From a virus, in IMG/VR virus record IMGVR_UViG_3300049006_000012, positions 1 to 50,232 of that record: DNA of 50,232 nt. One strand, given 5' to 3'. Positions within the stretch are counted from its first letter, which is position 1. Each line of letters begins with the position of its first letter. The position numbers were made by a program, and so were the translations under genes. Of the stretch, positions 6,779 to 14,619 are shown in pieces. The notes under the pieces were generated by a model. It saw only the letters and a list, made by a program, of their open reading frames with translations, was not told the origin of the DNA and ran no database searches.

Positions 6779-8089
6779 TCACGCCAACGCCCGCAACTGC
6801 CGATCCAGGGCGCCGCCCGCCGCCGTCCTGCGATACGGGGCCAAGTCGGGGCGGATGCGGGAGAGCCGGTCGCGGGCCCGCAGCGACCCGACGCCGCCCA
6901 GGTCGGCGGCCGCGGCCGACACCACCGCCGCGCCCTCCTCGACGCGGCGGGCGAGGATCAGGGCGTGCCCGTAGCCGATGCGCACGAGCAGCGACGAGCG
7001 GGCCTCCCCGACGGGGTAGGAGCCCGCCGCGGCGCGGAACGCCGACGCTGCGCGGGCCGCGGCCCGCCCGTCCGTCCGTGCCTGCACCAGCAGCGTCATG
7101 CCACGCACCGCCGCCAACTCGCCCTCGGTGAAGTACTGCGCCCACACCGGCTGGTCCCCCCGATCGTGCGCGCGGGCCAAGAACGCCTCCGCGGCGCCCA
7201 TCGACCGCGCCGCGTCCGTGCCCCGCCCCCGGCCGGCCTGCGCCCACGCCCGCGACGCGGCCATCATTGCCCGCACGCCCGGCGGACCGCCCCGCGCCGC
7301 CTCCTCCGCCCGGGCGAGCTCGACGTCGGCGGCGACCCAGTCCAGGGCGTGCAAATGAACCCGAGCCTGGCAGTAGTGGGCGCGGGCGGTCGCCGCGCCA
7401 TCGCCGGCCGCACCCGCCAGCGCGACGGCCGTCGCGAACTGCCGCTGTGCCAAGGGCATGTGCCCGGCGTCCATGGAGGCGAACCCGGCGACGTTGTGCA
7501 GGTCCGCCGCCGCCCGGTTCATCTGCGCAGCTGCGGTCGGGGCGACCGGGCCGCGGGCCAGCCGCAGCGCGTTGCGGCAGGCCGACGCGGCGTCCTCCCA
7601 CACCGCGGCTCCCCCGTGCCGGTGATCGGCGATCCGGTACAGGCCCACGAGGTGCTCGAGTGCTTGGGCGTCGACGGTGCCGGCGGTCATGTCGCCTCGC
7701 AGCAGCGGGGCGGTGGTGGTGGCGGCAGCCAGGATGGACAGGCCGGACAGGAAGCGGCGTCGGTGCATGTCGGGATCTCCCCCGGTCGTGGCGTACTGGT
7801 CACCACTGACGGTACGGACCTGCGACGAAGGGGCAAGGTGAACATCCACCAGGTGGGCGACCGCCCGCGCATACACCGGACTCAACACCCGGCCGCGTTC
7901 CCACGATTTCCAGCGCTGCAGCACCGCCGCCTGCCCCGGCGGGTCACTCATCGCAAGGCGCAGGTGACGGGCCGCGTCCCCCTGGGACCAGCACAGCCAG
8001 GCGCGCAACGCCCGCAACTGGGCGGACAGGTCCGCGCCGGGACGTACCCAAGACGTACCCGGCGAGTGGTTTGCTGTGGCGGCCGTCAC
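6779..8089 (-). CDS. HTH regulator with helical-repeat sensor domain
   Basis: The 436-residue product opens with an XRE-like HTH region (LSAQLRALRAWLCWSQGDAA, then RWKSWERGRVLSP), followed by an HRRRF motif and Ala/Thr-rich helix (about 108-130), as seen in Streptomyces-type transcriptional regulators. A long Ala-rich helical repeat region, TPR-like, runs from about 150 to the end. Such proteins bind DNA through the N-terminus and sense a partner through the repeats. It reads like a bacterial gene carried by the phage. GTG 8089 faces the divergent gene at 8122 across a short palindromic gap, suggesting autoregulation. Confidence 0.75.
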   Translation of the reverse strand: MTAATANHSPGTSWVRPGADLSAQLRALRAWLCWSQGDAARHLRLAMSDPPGQAAVLQRWKSWERGRVLSPVYARAVAHLVDVHLAPSSQVRTVSGDQYATTGGDPDMHRRRFLSGLSILAAATTTAPLLRGDMTAGTVDAQALEHLVGLYRIADHRHGGAAVWEDAASACRNALRLARGPVAPTAAAQMNRAAADLHNVAGFASMDAGHMPLAQRQFATAVALAGAAGDGAATARAHYCQARVHLHALDWVAADVELARAEEAARGGPPGVRAMMAASRAWAQAGRGRGTDAARSMGAAEAFLARAHDRGDQPVWAQYFTEGELAAVRGMTLLVQARTDGRAAARAASAFRAAAGSYPVGEARSSLLVRIGYGHALILARRVEEGAAVVSAAAADLGGVGSLRARDRLSRIRPDLAPYRRTAAGGALDRQLRALA

Positions 8090-8112
8090 GGTGCAAACCT
8101 TAGCGGCGCCGA

Positions 8113-8130
8113 GGTGACGACGTGGTCACC
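8113..8130. promoter_or_regulatory. Candidate operator between divergent genes
   Basis: The inverted repeat GGTGAC (8113-8118) and GTCACC (8125-8130), with a 6-base spacer, overlaps the ribosome site and GTG start of the rightward gene at 8122 and lies 24 bases from the start of the HTH regulator. Binding there could repress either gene. Confidence 0.4.
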
Positions 8131-8604
8131 GTGCGGCAGGAGCCCCCGCTCGAACACCGGTCAGGCACCCCGGCCGCCGAACTGGTGTTCGAACGCGGGG
8201 GCACCTACGAGTTCGGCGCGGGGCGGGAGAAGCCCCCCGCACGGGGCGTGTCCCCGCCCCGCGCCGCCCCACCGTTGGGAGCAGGCACCGTGGCTCAACC
8301 CGACCAGCAGGAACCGGCGCCTCGCCGCCCGGTCGACGACCCGCTGACTTGGCGGCTCGCCCGCGACACATCCCACCGGCACAGCCCCGATGTGGACGCC
8401 ACCTACGGCAGCCCCGACATCATCTGCGCCGGCTGCGCCACCACGTGGCCCTGCACGGCGCGGCGCAACGCCGACGCGGTGATGCGAGCGTTAGAGCGCC
8501 CGGCGGACCCGTCGGCCCAGTGGTGCGCCGGCCTGGACTACGCCACCGCCGCCGTCCTCGTCCACCACCCGGTCCTCGCCCACTCGACGGCGTGGGGATG
8601 TTAG
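8122..8604 (+). CDS. Hypothetical protein with Cys motifs, divergent from the regulator
   Basis: GTG 8122 has GAGGTG at good spacing and the frame keeps high third-position GC (RQEPPLEHRSGTPAAELVFERG). A second start, GTG 8290 after GGGAG, would make only the C-terminal 104 residues. That part has CAGCATTWPC, as in many small actinobacterial proteins with a W-x-C-T-Cys pattern, then a helix AVMRALERPADP. Such genes commonly sit beside HTH regulators of the HTH/repeat type. The large hairpin at 8215-8265 lies between the two starts. Confidence 0.55.
   Translation: MVTVRQEPPLEHRSGTPAAELVFERGGTYEFGAGREKPPARGVSPPRAAPPLGAGTVAQPDQQEPAPRRPVDDPLTWRLARDTSHRHSPDVDATYGSPDIICAGCATTWPCTARRNADAVMRALERPADPSAQWCAGLDYATAAVLVHHPVLAHSTAWGC
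8215..8265 (+). repeat. Nested 13-bp inverted repeat inside the coding frame
   Basis: GGCGCGGGGCGGG (8215-8227) is perfectly complementary to CCCGCCCCGCGCC (8253-8265), and an inner stem pairs GCCCC (8232-8236) with GGGGC (8243-8247). In RNA this would be a very stable two-tier hairpin about 25 bases before the GTG at 8290. Confidence 0.6.
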
Positions 8605-8706
8605 GCGCCGAGGCCGGCGGGTCACCTAACGACCCCACCGGCCCCGACTGGGCAGACCGAGGACACCACATCACCGACGCTGCCCATGTGACGGCGACGA
8701 TGCTAC
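8602..8706. other. Intergenic gap with a small inverted repeat
   Basis: Between the rightward gene ending at 8604 and the leftward gene ending at 8707 there is no gene. GTTAGG at 8600-8605 pairs with CCTAAC at 8626-8631 around a 20-base interval; this could be a weak terminator for the convergent pair. Confidence 0.3.
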
Positions 8707-8961
8707 CTACCGCCCCCGGCCGCCCGGGGCGCACCGGTCCTCGATCCGCCGGGCCCACCCGTTGTACAGCTCCACGATTGAACGACTCGTGTCCCCCGCG
8801 AGTTCCTCCAACTGGGCGGCGAACATGCGGTACTCCATCGCCTGGCGCATCCGCCACCGGCACAGCACGCTGTCGATGGCGGCCCCCACCCCGGTGACCC
8901 GCACCACGACCGCCACCCCGTCGGCGCCGGCCCCAAGCACCCGCATCACGTGTTCGCGCAT
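8707..8961 (-). CDS. Small helical hypothetical protein, 84 aa
   Basis: ATG 8961 is the first start outside the excisionase-like gene's upstream region; longer frames would cross it. The sequence is helical (MREHVMRVLGAGADGVAVVV; CRWRMRQAMEYRMFAAQLEEL). The Val-rich segment near residues 14-30 may be membrane-associated but is short. It runs leftward, convergent with 8122-8604 and divergent from 9023-9238. Function unknown. Confidence 0.5.
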   Translation of the reverse strand: MREHVMRVLGAGADGVAVVVRVTGVGAAIDSVLCRWRMRQAMEYRMFAAQLEELAGDTSRSIVELYNGWARRIEDRCAPGGRGR

Positions 8962-9022
8962 CCGTCCCCCCGGTGGCTGTCGCAACGACGTTAACCGGTC
9001 ATCGTGTGCGAAGCTGACGTGC

Positions 9023-9238
9023 GTGGCCGCACTCCCGGACGCACCGCCACCGGCAGACCTGATCGGCAGCGTCACCGCAGCCGCGCGGTGCAACGTCGAC
9101 CAGCGGACGTTCGTGCGGTGGTGCCAGATCGGCCGCGTCCCCTCCTACCGCATCGCCGGCCGGTGGAAGGTGTCGGCAGCCGAGCTGGATGAGTTCATCC
9201 GCTCCTCGCGGTACAGCCCGCCGCCGCTACCGGTCTAG
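9023..9238 (+). CDS. Excisionase-like HTH DNA-binding protein
   Basis: The 71-residue protein from GTG 9023 is a single winged-helix/MerR-like HTH: ADLIGSVTAAARCNVDQRTF, VRWCQIGRVPSYRIAGRWKV, then AAELDEFIRSS. This is the pattern of excisionase-family proteins, in which VPSYRIAGRWKV forms the wing and the following helix positions the protein on DNA. It probably helps the integrase excise or acts as a small regulator. The stop shares a CTAG with the convergent gene. Confidence 0.75.
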   Translation: MAALPDAPPPADLIGSVTAAARCNVDQRTFVRWCQIGRVPSYRIAGRWKVSAAELDEFIRSSRYSPPPLPV

Positions 9239-9921
9239 CCCACCGCCCGCTCGTCGTCATCGTCGGGCCGGTGGATCAGCCCGCGGGGGTAGGCGTAGGC
9301 GATGATCGTGCGCGACGCCCGGCCCAGCGCCGCCAGCGCACCGGAGATCAGGTCGGTCGCCCGCTCGTCGTGACCGGGCACGGCCGGGCGGTCCAGCCCG
9401 GCCGTGTCGACCGTGAGCAGGCTCGCGAGGTTCGCGGTGACCACGGCGCACAGGTGCGTGGCATTGGCCAACAGGTCGGGGTTGGAGCCGTCGCCGTCGT
9501 CGGAAGGGTCGAGCGGATCGGCGTGCCCACCGTTCGCGGCGAGGTTCACCAGGCCCGTGGCCCGCGACGCGTACTGCGTCTCGCACGCCGCGAGGAACGC
9601 CCGGGCCATCGGCGTCCGCGTATGGGTGCTGTCCCACTGCCCCGCCACCGCCACCCCGGCGCCCGTCACCTGATCCAACCGCTCGGTGTCCTGCGACGGG
9701 TCGCAGAACCCGGTCACCGTCTCCCGCCAGTACTGGGCAACCACGCGCTGCACGAGCGCGGCGGTGGCGACGCATGCCAGCACGTCGTCGTGGCCGAACG
9801 CCGCGTCGAGCCGTAGCCGCTCGTTGCCGGTGTCGTACCCCAGCTCCGACAGCACGTCGAGGAGACCGAGCAGGTGGATGCGCTGCGCCGGCAGTGGCAG
9901 CGCGTCGTCGTCGTCGGTCAC
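9235..9921 (-). CDS. Hypothetical helical protein, 228 aa
   Basis: GTG 9921 follows GGAAGGA, a clear ribosome site, and begins with an acidic VTDDDDALPLP. The body is helical and Ala-rich (LVQRVVAQYWRETVTGFCD; ATHLCAVVTANLASLLTVDT), with an acidic linker (DPSDDGDGSNPD). No catalytic motif is visible. It is divergent from the DUF932 gene. Function unknown. Confidence 0.65.
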   Translation of the reverse strand: MTDDDDALPLPAQRIHLLGLLDVLSELGYDTGNERLRLDAAFGHDDVLACVATAALVQRVVAQYWRETVTGFCDPSQDTERLDQVTGAGVAVAGQWDSTHTRTPMARAFLAACETQYASRATGLVNLAANGGHADPLDPSDDGDGSNPDLLANATHLCAVVTANLASLLTVDTAGLDRPAVPGHDERATDLISGALAALGRASRTIIAYAYPRGLIHRPDDDDERAVG

Positions 9922-10025
9922 CGGTGATTCCTTCCGTGCGTCAGGCGGGCGGTGCGGCGGCGTCAGGGTAGCAACGCTGCGGCCCCGCGCGGGCCCGTGC
10001 GCGACACACCCACCACCACCCCGGT

Positions 10026-10055
10026 TTGGGCAGCTGGAACGGAACAGTGTACCGT
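10026..10055 (+). promoter_or_regulatory. Probable promoter for the DUF932 gene
   Basis: TTGGGC at 10026-10031 and TACCGT at 10050-10055 are separated by 18 bases and stand upstream of the strong gene at 10133. The leader of about 70 bases contains a small hairpin (CCCGC/GCGGG, about 10087-10104) just before the GAGAAAGG ribosome site. Confidence 0.45.
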
Positions 10056-10132
10056 AACCAGCACCACGCAACATCCCACCCACGCACCCCGCATCCACCA
10101 GCGGGTACGTGCACGAGAAAGGCACCGTCACC

Positions 10133-11122
10133 ATGCCCGATTATTTCGAGACCGGGTTCTGCGTCCGCACCCCCAGCTGGCACGGCAAAGAGACCCTCCT
10201 CGCCGAGGCGCCCAAGACGTGGGCCGAGGCCCGCAAGCACGCGGGCCTGGAATGGGAGGTCGCACAGGGGCAGGTGTATGAGGTCGACGGCATGAACCCC
10301 GACGGCACCCCGCACTACGCCCCCATCGACGGATGGAAACGCATCTACCGCGACGACACGATGGACACCCTCGCCGTCACCTCCGAGACCTACACCCAGA
10401 TCACGCACGAGGAGATGGGGCAGGTGATGGAGGAGATCCTGGCCACCACCAACCTCACGTTCGAAACCGGCGGCGTCCTCGAAGGCGGCCGCAAGGTGTG
10501 GGCGCTGCTGCAGCTGGACGAGCCGGTCACGATCCCCGGCGACTCGTCCCAGACGCTCCCGTACTTCTCCGTCACCAACCGCCACGACTCCAAGGGCTCG
10601 TTCCAGGTGCAGGCCACCGCGGTGCGGATCGTGTGCGCCAACACCTGGCACGCCGCCGAACTCGAAGGCGACCGCACCGGCACCGTGTACTCGTTCAAGC
10701 ACACCGCGAACTGGCGCGACCGCGTCGAGGAGGCACGCGAAGCCGTCCTGACCGCCCGCCGGTCAATCAACCGGTATCTGGAGATCGCAGAGCACCTGCT
10801 GACGGTGCGCGTCACCGCGAAGCAGCGGGAGTTGTTCATCCACGAGTTTTTCCCCATGCCGCCGGTCGGCATGGCCTCGGACTGCGTCATCGGCAACGTG
10901 GAGGCGTCCCGGGACGCGCTGCGCGCCATCATGGCGTCCGACACCACCGCGCCGGTCGCCCACACCGCCTACGGCCTGATCCAAGCCGCAGGGGAGTACA
11001 TGGACCACGTGCGGGTCGCCAAGTCGTGGGAGACGAAACTCAACCGCTCGCTGCTCGGTGCCGAGAAGTTCAAGGGACGGGCGGTGCACATCGCCCGCGC
11101 CGTCGCCGGCGCCGCCATGTGA
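10133..11122 (+). CDS. DUF932 phage/plasmid-like protein
   Basis: The 329-residue product matches the phage/plasmid-like DUF932 family: opening MPDYFETGFCVRTPSWHG, KRIYRDDTMDTLAVTSETY, then GGRKVWALLQLDEPV and LPYFSVTNRHD, VRIVCANTWHAA and a helical C-terminal part. The family is widespread on phages and plasmids with no settled biochemical role; a link to DNA metabolism is often proposed. It has its own promoter region and is followed by a strong terminator, so it is a single-gene unit likely expressed independently. Confidence 0.88.
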   Translation: MPDYFETGFCVRTPSWHGKETLLAEAPKTWAEARKHAGLEWEVAQGQVYEVDGMNPDGTPHYAPIDGWKRIYRDDTMDTLAVTSETYTQITHEEMGQVMEEILATTNLTFETGGVLEGGRKVWALLQLDEPVTIPGDSSQTLPYFSVTNRHDSKGSFQVQATAVRIVCANTWHAAELEGDRTGTVYSFKHTANWRDRVEEAREAVLTARRSINRYLEIAEHLLTVRVTAKQRELFIHEFFPMPPVGMASDCVIGNVEASRDALRAIMASDTTAPVAHTAYGLIQAAGEYMDHVRVAKSWETKLNRSLLGAEKFKGRAVHIARAVAGAAM

Positions 11123-11126
11123 TCCC

Positions 11127-11163
11127 GTCGCCCGCCCCGGCCTGGCTCCCCGGGGCGGGCGAC
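11127..11163 (+). terminator. Strong terminator hairpin after the DUF932 gene
   Basis: GTCGCCCGCCCCGG (11127-11140) is perfectly complementary to CCGGGGCGGGCGAC (11150-11163), with a 9-base loop, beginning five bases after the stop codon. Confidence 0.75.
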
Positions 11164-11308
11164 CTCGCCACCCACGCCAACGCCGCGCGTGTTCGCGCGA
11201 CACGCCGACACCGGCCCCAACCGGCCAGCGCGGGCAACCGCCCGTGACCGCCGCCGCCCGGGTTGACTGGTCACCCCGACCACCAACCGCGCGAGAGGCG
11301 AACCCACG

Positions 11309-11977
11309 GTGTACCCGACGGCCGAGCAGATCACCGACATGATCCACGCCACCCAGAACGGGTGCCGCGCCCACGGCTGGGACCGCGACCCCGGCCTACT
11401 GGCCCTCTACCTCGACCCCGACGACCCCGCCGCCCCGCTGCGCTGGTCCCTCGTGCCCGTCCCCGCCTCCACGTGGCGCACCGACGACCCCGACACGGTC
11501 ATGCGCACCATGGCCAAATCGCTGGCCACCCCCGAAGCCGTGTACTGCCTGTCCGTCGAGGCCGGCTGGGCACGCTGGTGCGGCCTGCTGTTCGCCGTCG
11601 AAATCTGGGAGGTCGACTGCGACACCAGCGACCCCGACGTGATCGCCGCCGCCGTCGAGCGCGCCCAGTCGACCGAGGGGCACCCCGACCGGGTGCAGTC
11701 ACGCGTGGTCGCCGCCATCTACTATCCCGGCGCCGACAACGACGACGCCCCCCACCTCGCCTGCACCTCCTGGCCCGACGGCGCCGACCTGCGCTGGCTG
11801 TGGGACGGCCCCGGCCCCTACGACGCCGACACCATGGGCGTCCTCGCCGACTCCCTCTACCTCATCGGCGCGTCCATGCGCGACCTACGCCGCACCGTCC
11901 TGAACGCCGGCATCGCCCCCACCGCCGCCGTCCACGAACACCACCAACACGAACTCGGCGCGACAGTCGGGCACTAA
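11309..11977 (+). CDS. Hypothetical protein, 222 aa
   Basis: GTG 11309 follows GCGAGAGGCG; TTGACT at 11263-11268 is a likely -35 with a poor -10. The protein is acidic, with an N-terminal helix (AEQITDMIHATQNGCRAHGW), a hydrophobic core (WCGLLFAVEIWEVDCDTSD) and a helical His-rich C-terminus. From memory, proteins of this type appear beside DUF932 genes in actinophages. Function unknown. Confidence 0.65.
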   Translation: MYPTAEQITDMIHATQNGCRAHGWDRDPGLLALYLDPDDPAAPLRWSLVPVPASTWRTDDPDTVMRTMAKSLATPEAVYCLSVEAGWARWCGLLFAVEIWEVDCDTSDPDVIAAAVERAQSTEGHPDRVQSRVVAAIYYPGADNDDAPHLACTSWPDGADLRWLWDGPGPYDADTMGVLADSLYLIGASMRDLRRTVLNAGIAPTAAVHEHHQHELGATVGH

Positions 11978-12016
11978 CCGGCCACGGCGGCCAACACGTC
12001 ACATACTGGTGAAACC

Positions 12017-12490
12017 ATGAGCGACCGAAAGACGTCCCCGGCGGGCCGACGCAAACCCGGCCGCACCCGCCTGCCCTCCACCGAAACGCTGCTCCGCGAG
12101 AAGCAGGCGTTGGAGTTGCGGCGCGGCCGGGCCACGTACGAGCAGATCGCCGCCCAGTTGCAGTACGCGTCACCGTCCGGGGCGTACGAGGCGGTGCAGC
12201 GCGCGCTCGGCCGGATCAGCCAAGGCAACGTCGAGGAGTTCCGCCGCGAGGAACGGGACATGCTCGACCGGCTGCACCTGGCGTGGTGGCCGCTGGCGCT
12301 GCAGGGCAACGAGAAGGCGGCCCGGGTGATCCTGTCGCTGTCCGAACGCCGCTCCCGCCTCCTGGGCCTCGACGCCGCGCTCGCCGTCCACGCCACCATC
12401 ACCGACGCCGTGGACGCGAAGATCGAGGAGCTGGTGGCCGAGCTGGGCGAGGTCGCCGCGGCCGAGGCCGCACACCGGGAGGATCTGTGA
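12017..12490 (+). CDS. terS: Terminase small subunit (probable)
   Basis: Encodes 157 residues with an N-terminal HTH (RRGRATYEQIAAQLQYASPSG, then AYEAVQRALGRI), a middle helical region and LSERRSRLLGLD, a pattern found in small terminases or terminase-associated DNA-binding proteins of actinophages. It precedes the large terminase by two genes. It should bind packaging sites on phage DNA. CATACT at 12002-12007 near the ATG suggests that the late message may start almost at the start codon. Confidence 0.7.
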   Translation: MSDRKTSPAGRRKPGRTRLPSTETLLREKQALELRRGRATYEQIAAQLQYASPSGAYEAVQRALGRISQGNVEEFRREERDMLDRLHLAWWPLALQGNEKAARVILSLSERRSRLLGLDAALAVHATITDAVDAKIEELVAELGEVAAAEAAHREDL

Positions 12491-12804
12491 CGGTGGCCGG
12501 GGCAGTCGGGGCGCTGTTCGTCGGAGGCGGCGCCGCCGGCGTCGCGCAATGGATCGTCGTGCTGCTGATCCGGCTGTGGACAGACAGGGGCTACCCGTCG
12601 CCGTGGCCGGCCCTGGCCGGCGCATCCGCCGTGATGCTCGGCGGCCGGCTCGTCATCGACGCGCGCCTCGCGAACCTGGCCCTCACGATGGGCCTGTGGG
12701 CGTTGTTCCTCGTCACGACCGTGGAGGCGACCAGGCCGCGCTACGACCGCGCCCGATCCTACGACGACGACGGCCCGATCGACCTGGAGCAGTGGGACCG
12801 GTGA
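12487..12804 (+). CDS. Small membrane protein between terminase subunits
   Basis: GTG 12487 overlaps the stop of the small terminase gene. The 105 residues hold two to three hydrophobic helices (AVGALFVGGGAAGVAQWIVVLL; ALAGASAVMLGG; ANLALTMGLWALFLVTTVE) and an acidic C-terminus (YDDDGPIDLEQWDR). Many actinophages carry such a small membrane protein in the terminase region. Role unknown. Confidence 0.65.
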   Translation: MTVAGAVGALFVGGGAAGVAQWIVVLLIRLWTDRGYPSPWPALAGASAVMLGGRLVIDARLANLALTMGLWALFLVTTVEATRPRYDRARSYDDDGPIDLEQWDR

Positions 12805-12820
12805 CCGCCCGCCGCCGCCG

Positions 12821-14221
12821 GTGACGCCAGAGTGGCGTGACCTGCCCACCGCGGCCAAGGTGCGCCTCGCCGAACGCCTCGAACGGGAAGTGCACGAGCG
12901 GCGCCGGTCCCTGTGGCGGCCATACCCGTGGCAAGTCCCGCCCGCCGCGATCCCGGCGCACGGCACCTGGCTCCTCATGGGCGGACGCGGCACAGGCAAG
13001 ACCGACGGCGCCGCCCGGTACGTGGTCGATCACGTCCGCGGCCCCGCCTGCGACCACCGCATCACCGGCGGGCACCGCATCGCGATCGTCGCCCCCACCC
13101 TTGGGGACGCGGTGGAGTCGTGCGTCAACGGCCCCTCGGGGCTGCGCGCCCATGACCCCACCATCACGATCAAGCAAGGCGTCGGCGGCATCCACGTCCG
13201 CTGGCCCGGCGGCGCCGAAGGGAAACTGTTCGGGGCGCACACCCCCGACGACATCGAACGGCTCCGCGCTGGAGGCAACCGCTGCCTCGTGTTCCTCGAA
13301 GAGGTCGCGGCGATGCGCCACCTCGGGCCCGCCCTGAATCACACCGCGTTCGGTCTGCGCATCGGGCCCCGCCCCCACTACGTCGCCTCCACCACCCCCA
13401 AACCGCGCGCGGAGCTGCGGACCCTCATCGCCCACCCCGACACGATCGTCACCCGCGGCCGCACCGCCGACGCGTTCCACCTTGACCAGGACGTGCGGGA
13501 CGAGCTGTTCAAGGCCTACGCCGGCACCCGCCTCGGCCGCCAAGAACTCGAAGGGGAACTGCTCGACGACGTCGAAGGGGCGCTGTGGCTGTTCGACCAC
13601 ATCTCCGACGCCCGCATCAAACCGGACGAGGTGCCGGAGCTGATGCGCGTCGCGGTCGCCGTCGACCCCGCCGTGTCCGTGTCCGAGACGTCGGATGAGA
13701 TGGGCCTGGTCGGCGGCGGCCTCGGCGTCGACGGCCACATCTACATCCTCGCCGACCGGTCGATCAAGGACGCCGGATCCACCGCCGCCCGCCGCGCCTG
13801 GCAACTGTGGGCCGACCTCGGCGCGAACGTCATCGTGTACGAGGACAACCAAGGTAAGAGATGGGTGAGAGACGTCCTGACGCAGGTGTGGCGGCAGATG
13901 CAGACCGAAGGGGTTCTGCCGGGCGGTAACCCGCCGCTGATCGGCGTTACCGCCGTCCACGGCAAACGGCTGCGCGCCGAACCCGTCGCGTCGCTGTACG
14001 AGCCCCCGGGGCGGGTGCACCACGCCGGGATCCTGCCCGAGCTGGAGGAGCAGTTGACGACATGGGTGCCCGAGTCGGGGGAATCCCCGGACCGCCTCGA
14101 TGCGCTCGTGCACCTCGTCACGCACCTCGCGAACCGGTCGCACGCTGCCGCGGTCGCCTCCCCCGTCGGCATGTCCCGGGCCGCGTTCGGCGGCGGCCGG
14201 CCCGCCACCCGACGCGGGTAA
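12821..14221 (+). CDS. terL: Terminase large subunit
   Basis: A 466-residue ATPase-nuclease. Walker A GGRGTGKT is at residues 54-61, Walker B CLVFLEE at about 155-161 with the catalytic Glu, and the coupling motif is YVASTTPK at about 187-194. The nuclease domain has an Asp in VAVDPAVS (282) and SPDRLDALVH near the C-terminus. It translocates DNA into the prohead and cuts the concatemer. GTG 12821 is the first good start after the preceding gene; no strong ribosome site is visible. Confidence 0.95.
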   Translation: MTPEWRDLPTAAKVRLAERLEREVHERRRSLWRPYPWQVPPAAIPAHGTWLLMGGRGTGKTDGAARYVVDHVRGPACDHRITGGHRIAIVAPTLGDAVESCVNGPSGLRAHDPTITIKQGVGGIHVRWPGGAEGKLFGAHTPDDIERLRAGGNRCLVFLEEVAAMRHLGPALNHTAFGLRIGPRPHYVASTTPKPRAELRTLIAHPDTIVTRGRTADAFHLDQDVRDELFKAYAGTRLGRQELEGELLDDVEGALWLFDHISDARIKPDEVPELMRVAVAVDPAVSVSETSDEMGLVGGGLGVDGHIYILADRSIKDAGSTAARRAWQLWADLGANVIVYEDNQGKRWVRDVLTQVWRQMQTEGVLPGGNPPLIGVTAVHGKRLRAEPVASLYEPPGRVHHAGILPELEEQLTTWVPESGESPDRLDALVHLVTHLANRSHAAAVASPVGMSRAAFGGGRPATRRG

Positions 14222-14268
14222 CCAACGCCAACCATGTACACGCCCGCTTTGCCCGGTAGCCTGCCCGT

Positions 14269-14580
14269 ATGTCGCTTCTGTGGTTCGGTGTGCTCGCGGT
14301 CGGCGCCACCGCCCGCCTGACCCGCCTCATCACCGCCGACCACATCCTCGCCCCCGCCCGCCACTGGCTCGTCACCCGCACCCGCACCACCGCGCAAGCC
14401 GACTGGGCGTCCACGTTCATCACCTGCACCTGGTGCGTGTCCATGTGGCTCGCCCCCGCCGTGATCGCCCTGGGCTGGTGGCCCGCCCGGCACGGCACCG
14501 CAACCTGGTGGTGGTACCCCGCCGCCGCGCTCACCGTCTCCTACCTCGTCGGCCTCATGTCAGCCGCACACAGGGACTAG
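14269..14580 (+). CDS. DUF1360-like membrane protein
   Basis: Encodes 103 residues. The signature is an N-terminal hydrophobic helix with RLTRLITADHILAP, then FITCTWCVSMWLAP, the CxxC-V-x-x-W pattern seen in DUF1360-type small membrane proteins common in actinophages, and a second and third hydrophobic helix. TAGCCT at 14257-14262, six bases before the ATG, suggests a leaderless transcript start. Function unknown; located between terminase and portal genes. Confidence 0.7.
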   Translation: MSLLWFGVLAVGATARLTRLITADHILAPARHWLVTRTRTTAQADWASTFITCTWCVSMWLAPAVIALGWWPARHGTATWWWYPAAALTVSYLVGLMSAAHRD

Positions 14581-14619
14581 CACGGGGCCCCTGCACCAGC
14601 CGGAGGGAGGTACGCCCGC

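Noticed and set aside
5050-7131. Rightward open frame of about 690 codons across the recombinase-like gene and the next two genes
   Set aside because: It is a Pro/Arg/His-rich shadow frame running through genes on both strands; no domain pattern and conflicting codon statistics.
8041-8062. Direct repeat GACGTACCC separated by AA
   Set aside because: It lies within the coding sequence of the regulator's N-terminus and may be chance; no second copy or symmetry supports an operator.
12801-12824. GTG start overlapping the stop of the 12487 gene
   Set aside because: It would encode only seven residues before a TGA; the terminase gene starts at GTG 12821.
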